Of a stretch of 64,000 nucleotides of DNA, positions 54,609 to 63,869 are shown piece by piece. The notes under the pieces were generated by a model. That model was not told the DNA's origin and made no database searches. It saw nothing but the letters and a program-made list of their open reading frames with translations. Made by a program: the position numbers and the translations under genes. The DNA comes from Silvibacterium acidisoli (GTDB lineage: Bacteria > Acidobacteriota > Terriglobia > Terriglobales > Acidobacteriaceae), in contig CP085323.1 of NCBI GenBank assembly GCA_022870745.1, forward strand, positions 5,270,001 through 5,334,000. Direction: 5' to 3'. Numbering within the stretch: the first letter of the stretch is position 1; every line of letters starts with the position of its first letter.

Positions 54609-57600
54609 TCAGAATGCGTACTTGAGAGAAAGCTGCAGTGTGCGCGCGCCGCCGAACGAGGTGATAGCTCCGCGGCTTGCGCTCGTGGTGGAAGATGTAG
54701 GCAGCTCCCAGAGCGGATGGTTCAGGACGTGGAAGGCATCTGCGCGGAACTGGAGAAACTGTTCGCCGGAGCGAACATCCCAGCCGATCGGGAAGTTCTT
54801 CGACAAGGAAATATTCTCGTCGGTCTGGTGCGGACCGATCAGATTGTTGCGCCGCTCATTCCCTAGCAGATAAGTTGCCGGATTAGAGAAGCAGGACAAG
54901 TCATACCACTCTGCAATAGAAGGGTGCGCTAACTTACCGCTGCATGTCTGCTCCGCGCGCTCGGTGTTGTAGCTACCGATATCGGCATTGTTCGTCGCGG
55001 CCACATAGAATGGAAATCCGCTCAGCACCGAGAAGTTTCCAGCGAAGTTCCATCCGCCTGCGATCACCGGCATGACGACACCATGATTGAGCCAGCGGCG
55101 TCCATACCCCCAGGGCAGAGGATAAGCTCCGCTTAGCTTCAACGAGTGCTTGTGATTGAAATCGGCGAGGCCGTAATCAGCCTGCAGATCCCGCCCGTTC
55201 TGCGGTGTCATTTCTTCCGAGGTGAGGATGTCGAGGGCCTTTGCGTACTGATAGTTCGCATTTAGGAATGCGCCCGAATGAAACTGACCGGTTAGCTGAA
55301 GTTGCATCCCGTTGAAGTTTCCGCGCCCGATATTAGCGGCCTCGAGCACGTCACCAACCCAGGAGTAAGGACGGCGCGCTGCAAGCGAAGTTGGGTTATC
55401 AGGATCAGCCAACGAAGCCTGGTTTGGATTGTGGCGGGCCTCGAGATGAGTCGAGACGCTGCCCAGATATGCCGCCTGTGCTGTAATGCGCGAACTCAGG
55501 GCACGCTGAATGGAGAGGTTCCACTCCTGGGTGTAGGGAGTCGGCATGACTAATGCCGTTGTATACGGCGCCTGTGCCGTGGCGGCAGGATTGGCTGAGA
55601 AGCTGTCCGTAATGGGGACGATTTGCGTATTGGTGTACGTGTAGCTTTGCAGATAGAAGTTCGGGGGATTCAACAACAGGAACTGGAAGTTGTTGTAGAG
55701 AGGCAGTGCGTAGTAAATGCCGTAGCCGCCGCGGAGCGTCATCTTCGGCGTAGGCGCATACGAAAAACCTAAACGCGGAGCGAGGTTGAGATAGTTCTGA
55801 TGGAAGGTGCCATTGTGCGTAGTGTTGGTAGCTACGTCGTACACGTTCGAGTGGCCGTACCGATCCGCAGGGGCCTGGAAGAAGTCATAACGAAGGCCGA
55901 GATTGAGCGTCAGCTTATCGGTCGCGCGCCAGGTGTCTTCGATGTACGGCATGAAATTGAACTGTCGCAGATAGGCTACAGTCGCGCCTGTGGCGCCTTC
56001 AGCATGGTAGGGGTAACCGAGCAGGAAGTCCGCGAAGTCGCGGCCGCCACTGGGCTTCGAAGCATGGTTGTTGGTGTAGATGCCGTCGAAGCTGAAGTCT
56101 CCGTTGGCATAGCTGGTGAAGAGGCCATCGAACTGCACACGTTCGAGTGCGAATCCTATGGCGATGCTGTGACGTCTATGCACCCAGTTGATCTCATCCG
56201 CGTACTGGTACAGATTCTGCGTAGCGCCCTGCGGAGCGGACTCGAGGCCAACGCTAGAGAGCGAGCTGAAATTCACCACCGGGGGCGCCCACTGCAGCGG
56301 GCTTGGGTTGAGTACTCCAAGCCCGAATTCCTGCGCGTAGTTTTCGCGCCCGATGCCGGTCAGCGTGATCTCGGTTTTGCTGTAGTTGTATCCGATGCGC
56401 GCCGTGTTCACCAGCGTTGGTGAGAAGATGTGCGTCTCTTCGATGTAGGCGTTCTTCGAATAGCGTGTGTAGATCGTGTTGTTGATGTCTTCCAGCTGCC
56501 ACGTCGGTGAGAAGTCATAAGGGCTCGTGGTGCTGAAGGCACCGTAAATTGAGTCGTTGCGCCCGATTTGATAGTCGAGGCGGCCGTGATACAGATCATA
56601 GGTCGTAGTCGCACTCTTCAACTCTGTAAAGTTGTACCCGGTGTACGGGCTTCCAGTGGGTAGAGGAAAGTACTGAAGATAGCGCGTGGCGAAGGGCGAG
56701 ATTCGATTGGCCGGAATCGTGTCGTTTGGAAACTCCTGGACCGTCTTGGCAGCCGCGTTATAGGTCAATGGGTCATAGATCGTCGCGACACCGGTGAAAT
56801 TTCCACCGCGTTCCGCCGCTGTAGGCAGATCGGCCTTGAGGATCGACTGGCTTGCCTGGCGAAGGCCGGAGTAGTCGAAGAAAAAGAAGAGCCGGTCTCG
56901 GAGAATCGGGCCACCGATGTTTCCGCCAAACTGGTTATAGCGCAGCTCCGGCTTGCTCGTGCTTTCCTTGACCGACGCATCCAGGGCATCGTTCTTGAAG
57001 TAGTTATAAAGCCGCCCATGGAATTTGTTAGTGCCGCTTTTCGTGATCACGTTGACGACGTTCGGCTCGTCGAAGCGCGCGGAAGCGCCATTGAGGGCCG
57101 TAACCACTTCCTGCGTCGCTTCAATGTCCGGCTGGATATTTGCGGTCTTGGTAAGCAGGTTGAAATTGGTCACGCCGTCTTCAAGATACGAAGCCATCCC
57201 CCACGCGTTGCCGCCGATCGTGAGCAGATTTGCACCGACGTTGTAGTAGTTCACATCCGAACGGCTTGCGCCTGTACCCGTGTAGGGATCGACTCCCGCC
57301 TGCACGGAAAGAATAGCGAAGAGATTGCGGCCGTCGGATGGAAGATTCTCAAGCTGCTTTTCGTTCATGGTTGAGCCGATGACGTGGCTCTCGGTATCGA
57401 GTGCAACTGCGTCATCGGTGACCTGCACGACCTGGCTTGAACCACCGACCGACATCGATGCGTCCCACTGCGAGACGTGATCGGCGGAGACTGCAAGTGT
57501 CATCTTTTGTGACGCGAATCCCTCGTGCGCAACCTCGACCGTATAGTTACCAATCGGAAGTTGCTCGAAGTTGTATTCGCCATTGCTGTTTGTCAGGAGA

Positions 57601-57821
57601 CTGCGATTCAACCCTGTGTCCGCGGAGGTGACCTGCACAGCGGCGCCTACGATACGATGGCTCGCCGTATCGGTGACGATACCCTTGATGCTGCCAGTGA
57701 TGTACTGAGCCCAGGACGGCGAGGCCAGTAAAACGAGGAGAATTACGGCGAGGATGATGCGACGGACAGGACGATCTGTCCATCGGTGAAGCGATTGCTT
57801 TGACATAGGTGGCAGCATCAT
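54609..57821 (-). CDS. TonB-dependent receptor, Oar-like
   Basis: A receptor of 1070 residues. The signal peptide (core 'IILAVILLVLLASPSWA') is followed by a carboxypeptidase-regulatory-like domain ('KGIVTDTASHRIVGAAVQV'), a plug and a barrel ending in 'LQLSLKYAF'. It lies 37 nt after the metallophosphoesterase and before the secreted protein on the same strand, so all three are likely one operon downstream of regulator R4. Start 57821 or the internal Met at 57806. Confidence 0.9.
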   Translation of the reverse strand: MMLPPMSKQSLHRWTDRPVRRIILAVILLVLLASPSWAQYITGSIKGIVTDTASHRIVGAAVQVTSADTGLNRSLLTNSNGEYNFEQLPIGNYTVEVAHEGFASQKMTLAVSADHVSQWDASMSVGGSSQVVQVTDDAVALDTESHVIGSTMNEKQLENLPSDGRNLFAILSVQAGVDPYTGTGASRSDVNYYNVGANLLTIGGNAWGMASYLEDGVTNFNLLTKTANIQPDIEATQEVVTALNGASARFDEPNVVNVITKSGTNKFHGRLYNYFKNDALDASVKESTSKPELRYNQFGGNIGGPILRDRLFFFFDYSGLRQASQSILKADLPTAAERGGNFTGVATIYDPLTYNAAAKTVQEFPNDTIPANRISPFATRYLQYFPLPTGSPYTGYNFTELKSATTTYDLYHGRLDYQIGRNDSIYGAFSTTSPYDFSPTWQLEDINNTIYTRYSKNAYIEETHIFSPTLVNTARIGYNYSKTEITLTGIGRENYAQEFGLGVLNPSPLQWAPPVVNFSSLSSVGLESAPQGATQNLYQYADEINWVHRRHSIAIGFALERVQFDGLFTSYANGDFSFDGIYTNNHASKPSGGRDFADFLLGYPYHAEGATGATVAYLRQFNFMPYIEDTWRATDKLTLNLGLRYDFFQAPADRYGHSNVYDVATNTTHNGTFHQNYLNLAPRLGFSYAPTPKMTLRGGYGIYYALPLYNNFQFLLLNPPNFYLQSYTYTNTQIVPITDSFSANPAATAQAPYTTALVMPTPYTQEWNLSIQRALSSRITAQAAYLGSVSTHLEARHNPNQASLADPDNPTSLAARRPYSWVGDVLEAANIGRGNFNGMQLQLTGQFHSGAFLNANYQYAKALDILTSEEMTPQNGRDLQADYGLADFNHKHSLKLSGAYPLPWGYGRRWLNHGVVMPVIAGGWNFAGNFSVLSGFPFYVAATNNADIGSYNTERAEQTCSGKLAHPSIAEWYDLSCFSNPATYLLGNERRNNLIGPHQTDENISLSKNFPIGWDVRSGEQFLQFRADAFHVLNHPLWELPTSSTTSASRGAITSFGGARTLQLSLKYAF

Positions 57822-57858
57822 GGGTCTCTCGAAAAATGTTTGAAAATGGAGTCAGGAT

Positions 57859-58803
57859 TTAGTCGTTGCGTGGAGAGATGGTCTTGAATCCGTACGTCTC
57901 GTAGCGCCAGCTGGCTTTGCCGTCTCTAAGACTGACGGTGGTGTAGCCTTCCGGCGTGCCCCAATGACTGCCGCGCCACCAGTCACCACAGACGGCTCCG
58001 CAGGTGACAAAGGGAATGCCCTTGAATGTGACAGTCTCGTTAATATGGATATGCCCCTGCAGAACCACGAGGACGTTGTGCTTCTCGAGCAGCGCGATGA
58101 CCTGGTAGGCATTGGAAACGAAAGCCTGTTGATATTTGGGCGGCTTCGACATGTCATGCGCGCTGTAGGCCATGGCGCCGGTAGTCAGGGGACAATGGAC
58201 GGCGACAACGATAGGGGTTCCGGGATGAAGTTTTGCCAGATCCGCAGCGAGCCATGCGATCTGCTCCTGGTCGATGATGGCCTCCCATTGACGATCCGCG
58301 GTTGGCTGAATCGAATCCAAAACGATGAAGTGATATCCCTTGTGATCGAAGGAATAGTAGGTGTCGCCGACGCGCTGCCGATAGGCACGCTTGCCCTCGC
58401 GTGGATCCTCGAGCGATAGCCCACTCTGTTCGTAAATCCCGACGAGATCATGGTTTCCGATGACGTGATGAACCGGCATCTGCAATGTCTTTTCTGTCAT
58501 CGCGTAGAGGTCCCACAGAGCTTCCGCGCGCTCTACCTTGGTCTTCGTTCCGTCGAAGACGTGGTCTCCACCCTGGATCGCAAAATCCGCACCCGACGTT
58601 CGCAACTTGTCAAAGCACATGGCGCAGCGTTTTGCTGCATCCAACTCGGGCTGAATGTGCGTGTCGGTAAAGAAAACGAAGTCAAAGTCGCTTAGATGAT
58701 CCGGCGCACTGGACCGTGACTCTTCCTGGTTTGCCTGGGCCAGGTTGATACCGGAGGCCAGCAGCGACGCGCCTCCGATGGAGATGAAACTTCGGCGATT
58801 CAT
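57859..58803 (-). CDS. Exported calcineurin-like metallophosphoesterase
   Basis: A 314-residue protein. A Tat-like leader ('MNRRSFISIGGASLLASG') precedes the five metallophosphoesterase motifs: 'FTDTHI', 'GGDHVFDG', 'GNHD' with following hydrophobics, 'AVHCPL' and 'QGHIH'. A dinuclear metal site hydrolysing a phosphomonoester or diester outside the cytoplasm is expected. GAGGAG precedes the ATG. It is the first gene of the phosphoesterase-receptor-secreted-protein run. Confidence 0.88.
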   Translation of the reverse strand: MNRRSFISIGGASLLASGINLAQANQEESRSSAPDHLSDFDFVFFTDTHIQPELDAAKRCAMCFDKLRTSGADFAIQGGDHVFDGTKTKVERAEALWDLYAMTEKTLQMPVHHVIGNHDLVGIYEQSGLSLEDPREGKRAYRQRVGDTYYSFDHKGYHFIVLDSIQPTADRQWEAIIDQEQIAWLAADLAKLHPGTPIVVAVHCPLTTGAMAYSAHDMSKPPKYQQAFVSNAYQVIALLEKHNVLVVLQGHIHINETVTFKGIPFVTCGAVCGDWWRGSHWGTPEGYTTVSLRDGKASWRYETYGFKTISPRND

Positions 58804-59184
58804 GTTTGCTCCTCGATTTCAATGCCAGTTTCGGGTGGCAGACTGGCGATGTTAAGTGTCACCACGTAACTGCTAACGTTAACGGCACCGTTTCCCGCTA
58901 TCAGCGCAAGGCAAACAGCAGCGAGAGCGATCTGCTCCGCCTGACGAATGGGCAAATGAGACTTCCGATATTCAGGTGGACATAGATGTGGACGCTCAGG
59001 TGTACAAACGCAGATAGCTTCAACCGGAGTGATTGAAAAAAGAAAAACGGCACTTCCCTGCCCACGAGCATTGCGACATATTGCCGCAATGGCTTGAGTT
59101 GAGGACTTGTTCTCCAGCGAGTCGTGAAAGGAATGCGGGAAGGTCTGGCGCCCTGGATTCTTACTGATACTGCAGAGTTCGTCG
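58804..59184. other. Intergenic region between metallophosphoesterase and R4
   Basis: No supported gene. It holds a TAACGTTAAC palindromic stretch at 58874-58883, in the promoter region of the metallophosphoesterase operon. The minus-strand frame at 58901-59089 has no family features. Confidence 0.45.
58874..58883. promoter_or_regulatory. TAACGTTAAC palindrome, operator candidate
   Basis: TAACGTTA is a perfect 8-bp palindrome overlapping GTTAAC, 71 nt upstream of the metallophosphoesterase ATG. It could be bound by a LacI-type regulator or by R4. It is short and may be chance. Confidence 0.3.
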
Positions 59185-60558
59185 TCAGTAGACGCGTTGC
59201 AAGAGAATGCTTGGAGGGGAGGACTCGGAGTCCAGGTTCGTAGTTTTTAGGACGACCTCGAATGGGCGTAACGATCCGTGGCTCATAGCATCCTGCATCA
59301 GAGGCGCTACATTGCCGTGCAGAACAAAGTCTGCCGCGGCTTCTGTGCCCGCCATGGTCAGCCCTTCGATCAGCAAAACCCAGCCGCTGCGATCAAGATT
59401 CGGCATCATCGCCACGATCGCATATGTCGTATACGGTGCACTCGTACTGTTGTTGATGTAGACCGGCTCTTCACCCTTCCGGGGATTCCGGTTGATGATT
59501 TCAGACTCGTAGGTATCGCCGAGCGCATGGTAATTGATTTGAAAATTCATACCCGGCTCAAACAGCGTTACCCACGGATCACCATAACTCGACCCGAGCA
59601 GTATCAGGTTGGACTGCTTCAGATCGCTGAGTTGAAGAGTTCTGGCATTGCGCAGCCTCACTGGATGCCCACTCGCTTCCGGCAAAAGAACCATCGCGGC
59701 TGCAGCCGCAGAATCCGCCACGCTGGTGAGTCGTTCACGGCTTAGTCTATGCATCGTCCGATGTTCAGGCGTATCTTCCTTGTCGAACTGGGCGAAATAG
59801 CTGCCGTCCATATAATCGTGCAAATTAGCGTAACGGCCGGAAACATCCTGCAGCACACCCAAGCCATTGTCTGCGGTCACAATGAACGTCCCGGCTCTAC
59901 TCGAAAAGATCTGTGACCACAGAGTATGAGCTGGCGACGAAGTGACGCTTTGATGAAACGGGGACCTAAGCTTCCAGCCGGCCAAACCTCCCAACAGGAT
60001 GAGCGCTAGCGACAGGGAGAGCATCTTCAGCCATGAGATCGCACTGGCTTTGCCTTCTCGAGTCGTGGCTGAAGTTTCCGGGATATCCCGCTTCTCGTCA
60101 TCAGGAAGGCAACTGGAGCCGGAAGCTTCGAGTCCGTCAAGTTCAAGGGGCTTCGGGGCAGACTCGGTTGAGGGCCGAAAGTTTTCCTCAAAAATTGCGA
60201 TGTAAGCGCCGCGGGGAATCCTGATTCGGACGGGTTCGTTCCCGCCCTGTTGCTGGAAATACTGATCCAGGCGGCTGCGAAGCCGGTGCGCATAGCTACG
60301 AACGATATTGTCTTCGCCCGTGCTGTAACCGGGGCGGCGACGGAAGACGTGCTCTCCAATCGCCTGCTCGGTCAGCCTGTCGGGTGAACCATTCAGCGTG
60401 GATTCACAAATGAAGAGCAGAAACTGAACCAGCAGAGTCGACTTGCAGAAGTGCGAGCTCTCTGAGACCTTAACTGCAAGCTGCCAACGTGGGTCGTCTT
60501 CGATAGAAGAATGACCTTGATCGAGCACAATCTCAGAGTTGACGGCCGGTGGAGACAT
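59185..60558 (-). CDS. Membrane-anchored regulator with extracytoplasmic domain (R4)
   Basis: A 457-residue paralogue of R2 and R3. The N-terminal domain (about 20-120) carries 'DRLTEQAIGEHVFRRRPGY', 'EDNIVRSYAHRLRSRLDQYF' and 'IPRGAYIAIF'. A membrane helix lies at about 183-205. The extracytoplasmic domain (about 220-457) has 'NLILLGSSYGDPWVTLFEPG', 'MNFQINY', 'NRNPRKGEEP' and 'GWVLLIEGLTMAGTEAAADF'. It lies upstream of the metallophosphoesterase-receptor operon on the same strand, the same setting as R1. Likely regulator of that operon; mechanism inferred. Confidence 0.78.
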   Translation of the reverse strand: MSPPAVNSEIVLDQGHSSIEDDPRWQLAVKVSESSHFCKSTLLVQFLLFICESTLNGSPDRLTEQAIGEHVFRRRPGYSTGEDNIVRSYAHRLRSRLDQYFQQQGGNEPVRIRIPRGAYIAIFEENFRPSTESAPKPLELDGLEASGSSCLPDDEKRDIPETSATTREGKASAISWLKMLSLSLALILLGGLAGWKLRSPFHQSVTSSPAHTLWSQIFSSRAGTFIVTADNGLGVLQDVSGRYANLHDYMDGSYFAQFDKEDTPEHRTMHRLSRERLTSVADSAAAAAMVLLPEASGHPVRLRNARTLQLSDLKQSNLILLGSSYGDPWVTLFEPGMNFQINYHALGDTYESEIINRNPRKGEEPVYINNSTSAPYTTYAIVAMMPNLDRSGWVLLIEGLTMAGTEAAADFVLHGNVAPLMQDAMSHGSLRPFEVVLKTTNLDSESSPPSILLQRVY

Positions 60559-61038
60559 ATAAGCTGCTTGGGTGTAAGCCTACCGTCGAACTGTGAAGAA
60601 CTCGTGAATAGGAAGCACCGCTCACAGACTCCAATTGTGTCAGTGCCTGTCTCAACTTATCGAGACTGCCCCTTTAAACGCGAGTTGATCGGACGACTTT
60701 CCACCTGAGCTTATCGAGGTTCACCGAGGGGCCGAAGCCACGCCACCACGCGCGCCGCGCGAACCAGGTTGAGTGCGTAAACCAGCAGATACGCAACCCC
60801 TTTCAACTGCCGAATACAGGGCAATACACCGATCCATATTTTCTCGATGAGCGAACAGGCGATTTAGCTTAGAGCTATGGCTTTGCATTAAAAATGAATT
60901 CCAACCGTTGTTTTTCATTCCCAGATACAGTCGTCGAAAAGCGACTAGACTTTCGAAACAGGACTGTTTAGAGAGTGGCGGTTTTTGGCTTCCACAACTC
61001 GCTTTTCGCTCCATTGGAAGTTTCCGAAAGCTGCCGGA
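60559..61038. other. Intergenic region with a possible transposase scrap
   Basis: On the minus strand, 60863 to a stop at 60711 reads 'GVLPCIRQLKGVAYLLVYAL' then 'NLVRAARVVAWLRPLGEPR'. The 'YALNLVRA' run resembles C-termini of some IS transposases, but this is weak and too short to be sure. Nothing else is recognisable in the region. Confidence 0.3.
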
Positions 61039-62718
61039 TCATGCGTCCAGTTTCAGACTGATGATCGCCGGAGCTTCTTCTTCTTCATACGTTAGACCTT
61101 TATCTGATTTGGCCAAACGCCAATGCAGGATGCCCGCGGCGAGACACAATCCCCCGAATAGCCAGATTCCCCCATAGCGCATTTGCAGCAATTTCAATTC
61201 ATATGTTGCAGCAGAGATTGCAAGACGTACGCCAAGTAGCATTCCTCCCAGGAAGAACATCACGATACTCGTTCGTCCAGGCATCCAGTAGCAAACAAAG
61301 GGCAGCTTGTGCAGAGAGAACATGGATGCATCCACAAGTATGAATCCCAGGATCCCGAGCACCGCAAGATGAACTGCGGCCATCCACACACTACCCTTCC
61401 ATAGAGTAAGTCCTGCGACAGTGATCCAAATAGGGAGAACGCCAATGGAGAACAGGGCTCGCCTTGTTGCCTTTTGATAGCTGGTTGACGCATGAACCTG
61501 GGTCATCTGAAAGATCCAATTCGCCTTCAGCATGACTGGGATGGCGACAATGATGCGTGTCCCCGATACCGACATGCCAATTGCCATGAAGGTTGCGGCG
61601 AGAAATGCTGGGGAGAAGCTCCAGGAGCCACTCATCAGCAACCCTCCTCCGGCCGGACTCTTCAATGTGAGAGAGAGCACCGTGAGTCCCACGCTTAGAA
61701 AAAAGCCCATTATGAGCCTGTGTTGCCGGCTGCGCATGAGTGTTCTCCAGCTGAACGACAAGATTGCAGAGTGCAAGGGATCGCCTATGGTTGGGATTTT
61801 TCGGCTCCAACCGCTTAGAGCTGGCTTGATCTCGGGGTCTTCGATAATCCGAGGTGTGGCGCGCACGTAAGCCATCATGACCGATATCAGACCACCGGCT
61901 GTTGTAACTGCCAATGCTGTCCAGGCTCGTTGCGCCAGAGAGACAAATACGGTGTGAACGTTTCCGCTAATGGACCCATTCAAGCTTTGAAACAGCCCCA
62001 GGAACCAGTAGGAAGGAAACTCGTGCAACAGATGCTGATTTGCTGCCGCTGTGAGTGCCGGGGTGGTTTCAAGCGAAGGCTCAAGAACGAAGTCGATCAG
62101 GATCGCGACAAAGGAGGCCATCTGCAAAGCGCTGGATAGCTGCAGATACAGTTGTCTCGGCAGGAGCACAGAGACGAGACCCTGAATGGTCAAAATGCCT
62201 CCAAAGACGAAAGCAGAGGCCAGGGTAACCGTCGTCCAATAAGCTCCGATCGAACGCGTGAGTCCGAGAAAGCCACCGTGGGAAGGCTCGAACTGGAGAG
62301 CCCAACCCAATCCGGTAAACGAGTTCAGGAAGAGAATGGCCGCACCTAGAGCCATGGAAATGGCTGAGATTTTGGCCAGAAACAGCGTCGAGTTTCGTAC
62401 CGGCAACGGCCCTAGAATCAGCATGTCTTTCCGCTCCGGGAATATCGATTCCCAACTCATGGTGGCGAAAAGCCCAATGACGGCCATTGAGACAGCAATG
62501 AGAAAGTGTTCCATGCCCCAGAGAGCCTCCTGTGGCAGGCCACTGATGAGAATCAATGGAGCGGTGATCGTGAAGCTGATGAATGTCAGCATAGTGGCAA
62601 AGCCGCCAGCCAGATTGGAACGATCCCCCTGTGGGGCCAGTAGTTCGAAATCGACCAGGCGAGTAAGAAACACGACCCGCAATACGCGATAGGGGCTTGA
62701 ATTTCCTCGCCTACGCAT
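61039..62718 (-). CDS. ABC exporter permease
   Basis: A 559-residue membrane protein with about 12 hydrophobic segments and soluble loops, and no nucleotide-binding motifs. It resembles large ABC-2-type permeases found beside small ATPases in acidobacteria. The ATG at 62718 overlaps the end of the ATPase gene by 8 nt, showing a translationally coupled two-gene transporter. Substrate unknown. Control by the divergent PadR regulator is likely, and PadR proteins often govern drug or peptide exporters. Confidence 0.8.
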   Translation of the reverse strand: MRRRGNSSPYRVLRVVFLTRLVDFELLAPQGDRSNLAGGFATMLTFISFTITAPLILISGLPQEALWGMEHFLIAVSMAVIGLFATMSWESIFPERKDMLILGPLPVRNSTLFLAKISAISMALGAAILFLNSFTGLGWALQFEPSHGGFLGLTRSIGAYWTTVTLASAFVFGGILTIQGLVSVLLPRQLYLQLSSALQMASFVAILIDFVLEPSLETTPALTAAANQHLLHEFPSYWFLGLFQSLNGSISGNVHTVFVSLAQRAWTALAVTTAGGLISVMMAYVRATPRIIEDPEIKPALSGWSRKIPTIGDPLHSAILSFSWRTLMRSRQHRLIMGFFLSVGLTVLSLTLKSPAGGGLLMSGSWSFSPAFLAATFMAIGMSVSGTRIIVAIPVMLKANWIFQMTQVHASTSYQKATRRALFSIGVLPIWITVAGLTLWKGSVWMAAVHLAVLGILGFILVDASMFSLHKLPFVCYWMPGRTSIVMFFLGGMLLGVRLAISAATYELKLLQMRYGGIWLFGGLCLAAGILHWRLAKSDKGLTYEEEEAPAIISLKLDA

Positions 62719-63484
62719 CGATCACGTCCGCGATCTGTCGCGCAATGGCGACGGTGTCCTGCTCTATGGCCAATTGAGCGAAGATGCCCTCAAGAGTTGG
62801 AAGAGCCATCAGCGTCTGAAGCCTTCGGATGTCGTCGTCTGCCACGATTTGTCCGCGATGCAGGATCACAACCCGGGTGCAGATTCGCTCCACCGTCTCC
62901 AATTCGTGCGAACTGAACATCACGGTTTTCCCTCTCGCAGCGAGTTCCGCAATGAGGTTCCGTAACGTAAGTGCAGATCCCACATCCAGTCCGGAGAATG
63001 GTTCATCGAGTAATATCATTGCCGGATTGTGTAAAAGTGCAGCGGCCAACAAAACCTTTTGCCGCATGCCTTTCGAATAGCCAGACATCGAAACATCACG
63101 GTCTTGCTCCAGTCCGAAGAGACGAAGTAGTTCTTGAATGCGGGTGCGAGCGATTTTGGTTGGAAGGGAGCGGAGTTGCGCCACCATCGTTAGATATTCA
63201 TTTCCGCTGAGATGGGTGTAGAGTTGCGGTTCCTCTGGTACGTAGCCCAGTCGTTCCCTGAAGCTGCGAAGGTTGTTGTGGATCGGCTCGCCCGCGAACC
63301 GGACCTCACCTGTATCGGGCTTGATCAGTCCGGTAATGATCTTCATCGTCGTTGACTTTCCCGAACCATTCGGTCCAAGGTAGCCAGTCACCTGCCCGGC
63401 ACAAGCAGTAAAGCTGACATGCGAAACCACCGGGATGCCGGAGTAACGTTTCGAGACATCGGAGACTTGAAGAGTGTAGGACAT
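62711..63484 (-). CDS. ABC exporter ATPase
   Basis: A 257-residue ATPase. Walker A 'GPNGSGKSTT' lies near residues 36-45, the Q-loop in 'YVPEEPQLY', the signature 'SGYSKGMRQKVLLA', Walker B 'MILLDEPFSGLD', and the switch His in 'FSSHELETVERI'. This is the CcmA/DrrA-like group of ABC-2 exporters. First gene of the operon with the permease. A TTGACA -35 box lies in its upstream region inside the PadR-type palindrome. Confidence 0.93.
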   Translation of the reverse strand: MSYTLQVSDVSKRYSGIPVVSHVSFTACAGQVTGYLGPNGSGKSTTMKIITGLIKPDTGEVRFAGEPIHNNLRSFRERLGYVPEEPQLYTHLSGNEYLTMVAQLRSLPTKIARTRIQELLRLFGLEQDRDVSMSGYSKGMRQKVLLAAALLHNPAMILLDEPFSGLDVGSALTLRNLIAELAARGKTVMFSSHELETVERICTRVVILHRGQIVADDDIRRLQTLMALPTLEGIFAQLAIEQDTVAIARQIADVIDA

Positions 63485-63488
63485 GAAC

Positions 63489-63538
63489 CCTATGTAGCAT
63501 ACTTCTTAGCATGCTTGTCAAGTAGACTGCTACATAGG
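63489..63538. promoter_or_regulatory. PadR-type operator: 11-bp inverted repeat
   Basis: CCTATGTAGCA (63489-63499) and its exact complement TGCTACATAGG (63528-63538) flank the divergent ABC and PadR promoters. ATGTA/TACAT half-sites are typical of PadR operators. A minus-strand TTGACA (63516-63521) lies between the arms, so binding would block the exporter promoter. Confidence 0.6.
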
Positions 63539-63551
63539 TACACTGGCGGCC

Positions 63552-63869
63552 ATGGCAGCCGAGGCCAAACTCTCCCACACCGCAACGATGATCCTGCAGG
63601 CGATCAGCGTTGGATATATATATGGGCTCAGCGTGATGCAGGCTACTGGCCTACCCAGCGGCACAGTCTATCCAGCCATGCGCAGGCTGGAACGAGATAG
63701 TCTCATCACCTCAAAGTGGGAAAATCAATCTATCGCGGACGCAGAACAGCGCCCCCTGCGGAAGTACTATAAGTTGACCGCTGCAGGCAAGGCGATTCTG
63801 GAATCTGCGCGCAAGCGTTACCCACTTCTGGCAAAAATCGTGTCTCCCTCTGAGATGGAGCGCGTGTGA
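63552..63869 (+). CDS. PadR-family repressor
   Basis: A 105-residue winged-helix regulator. The DNA-binding core reads 'YIYGLSVMQATGLPSGTVYP' followed by 'AMRRLERDSLI'. The wing ends in 'RKYYKLTAAGKAIL', the classic PadR phrase. It lacks the long C-terminal domain, so it belongs to the short subfamily that dimerises through one helix. Divergent from the ABC exporter, with a palindrome between, it is the probable repressor of both. Its TGA overlaps the GTG of the next gene. Confidence 0.9.
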   Translation: MAAEAKLSHTATMILQAISVGYIYGLSVMQATGLPSGTVYPAMRRLERDSLITSKWENQSIADAEQRPLRKYYKLTAAGKAILESARKRYPLLAKIVSPSEMERV

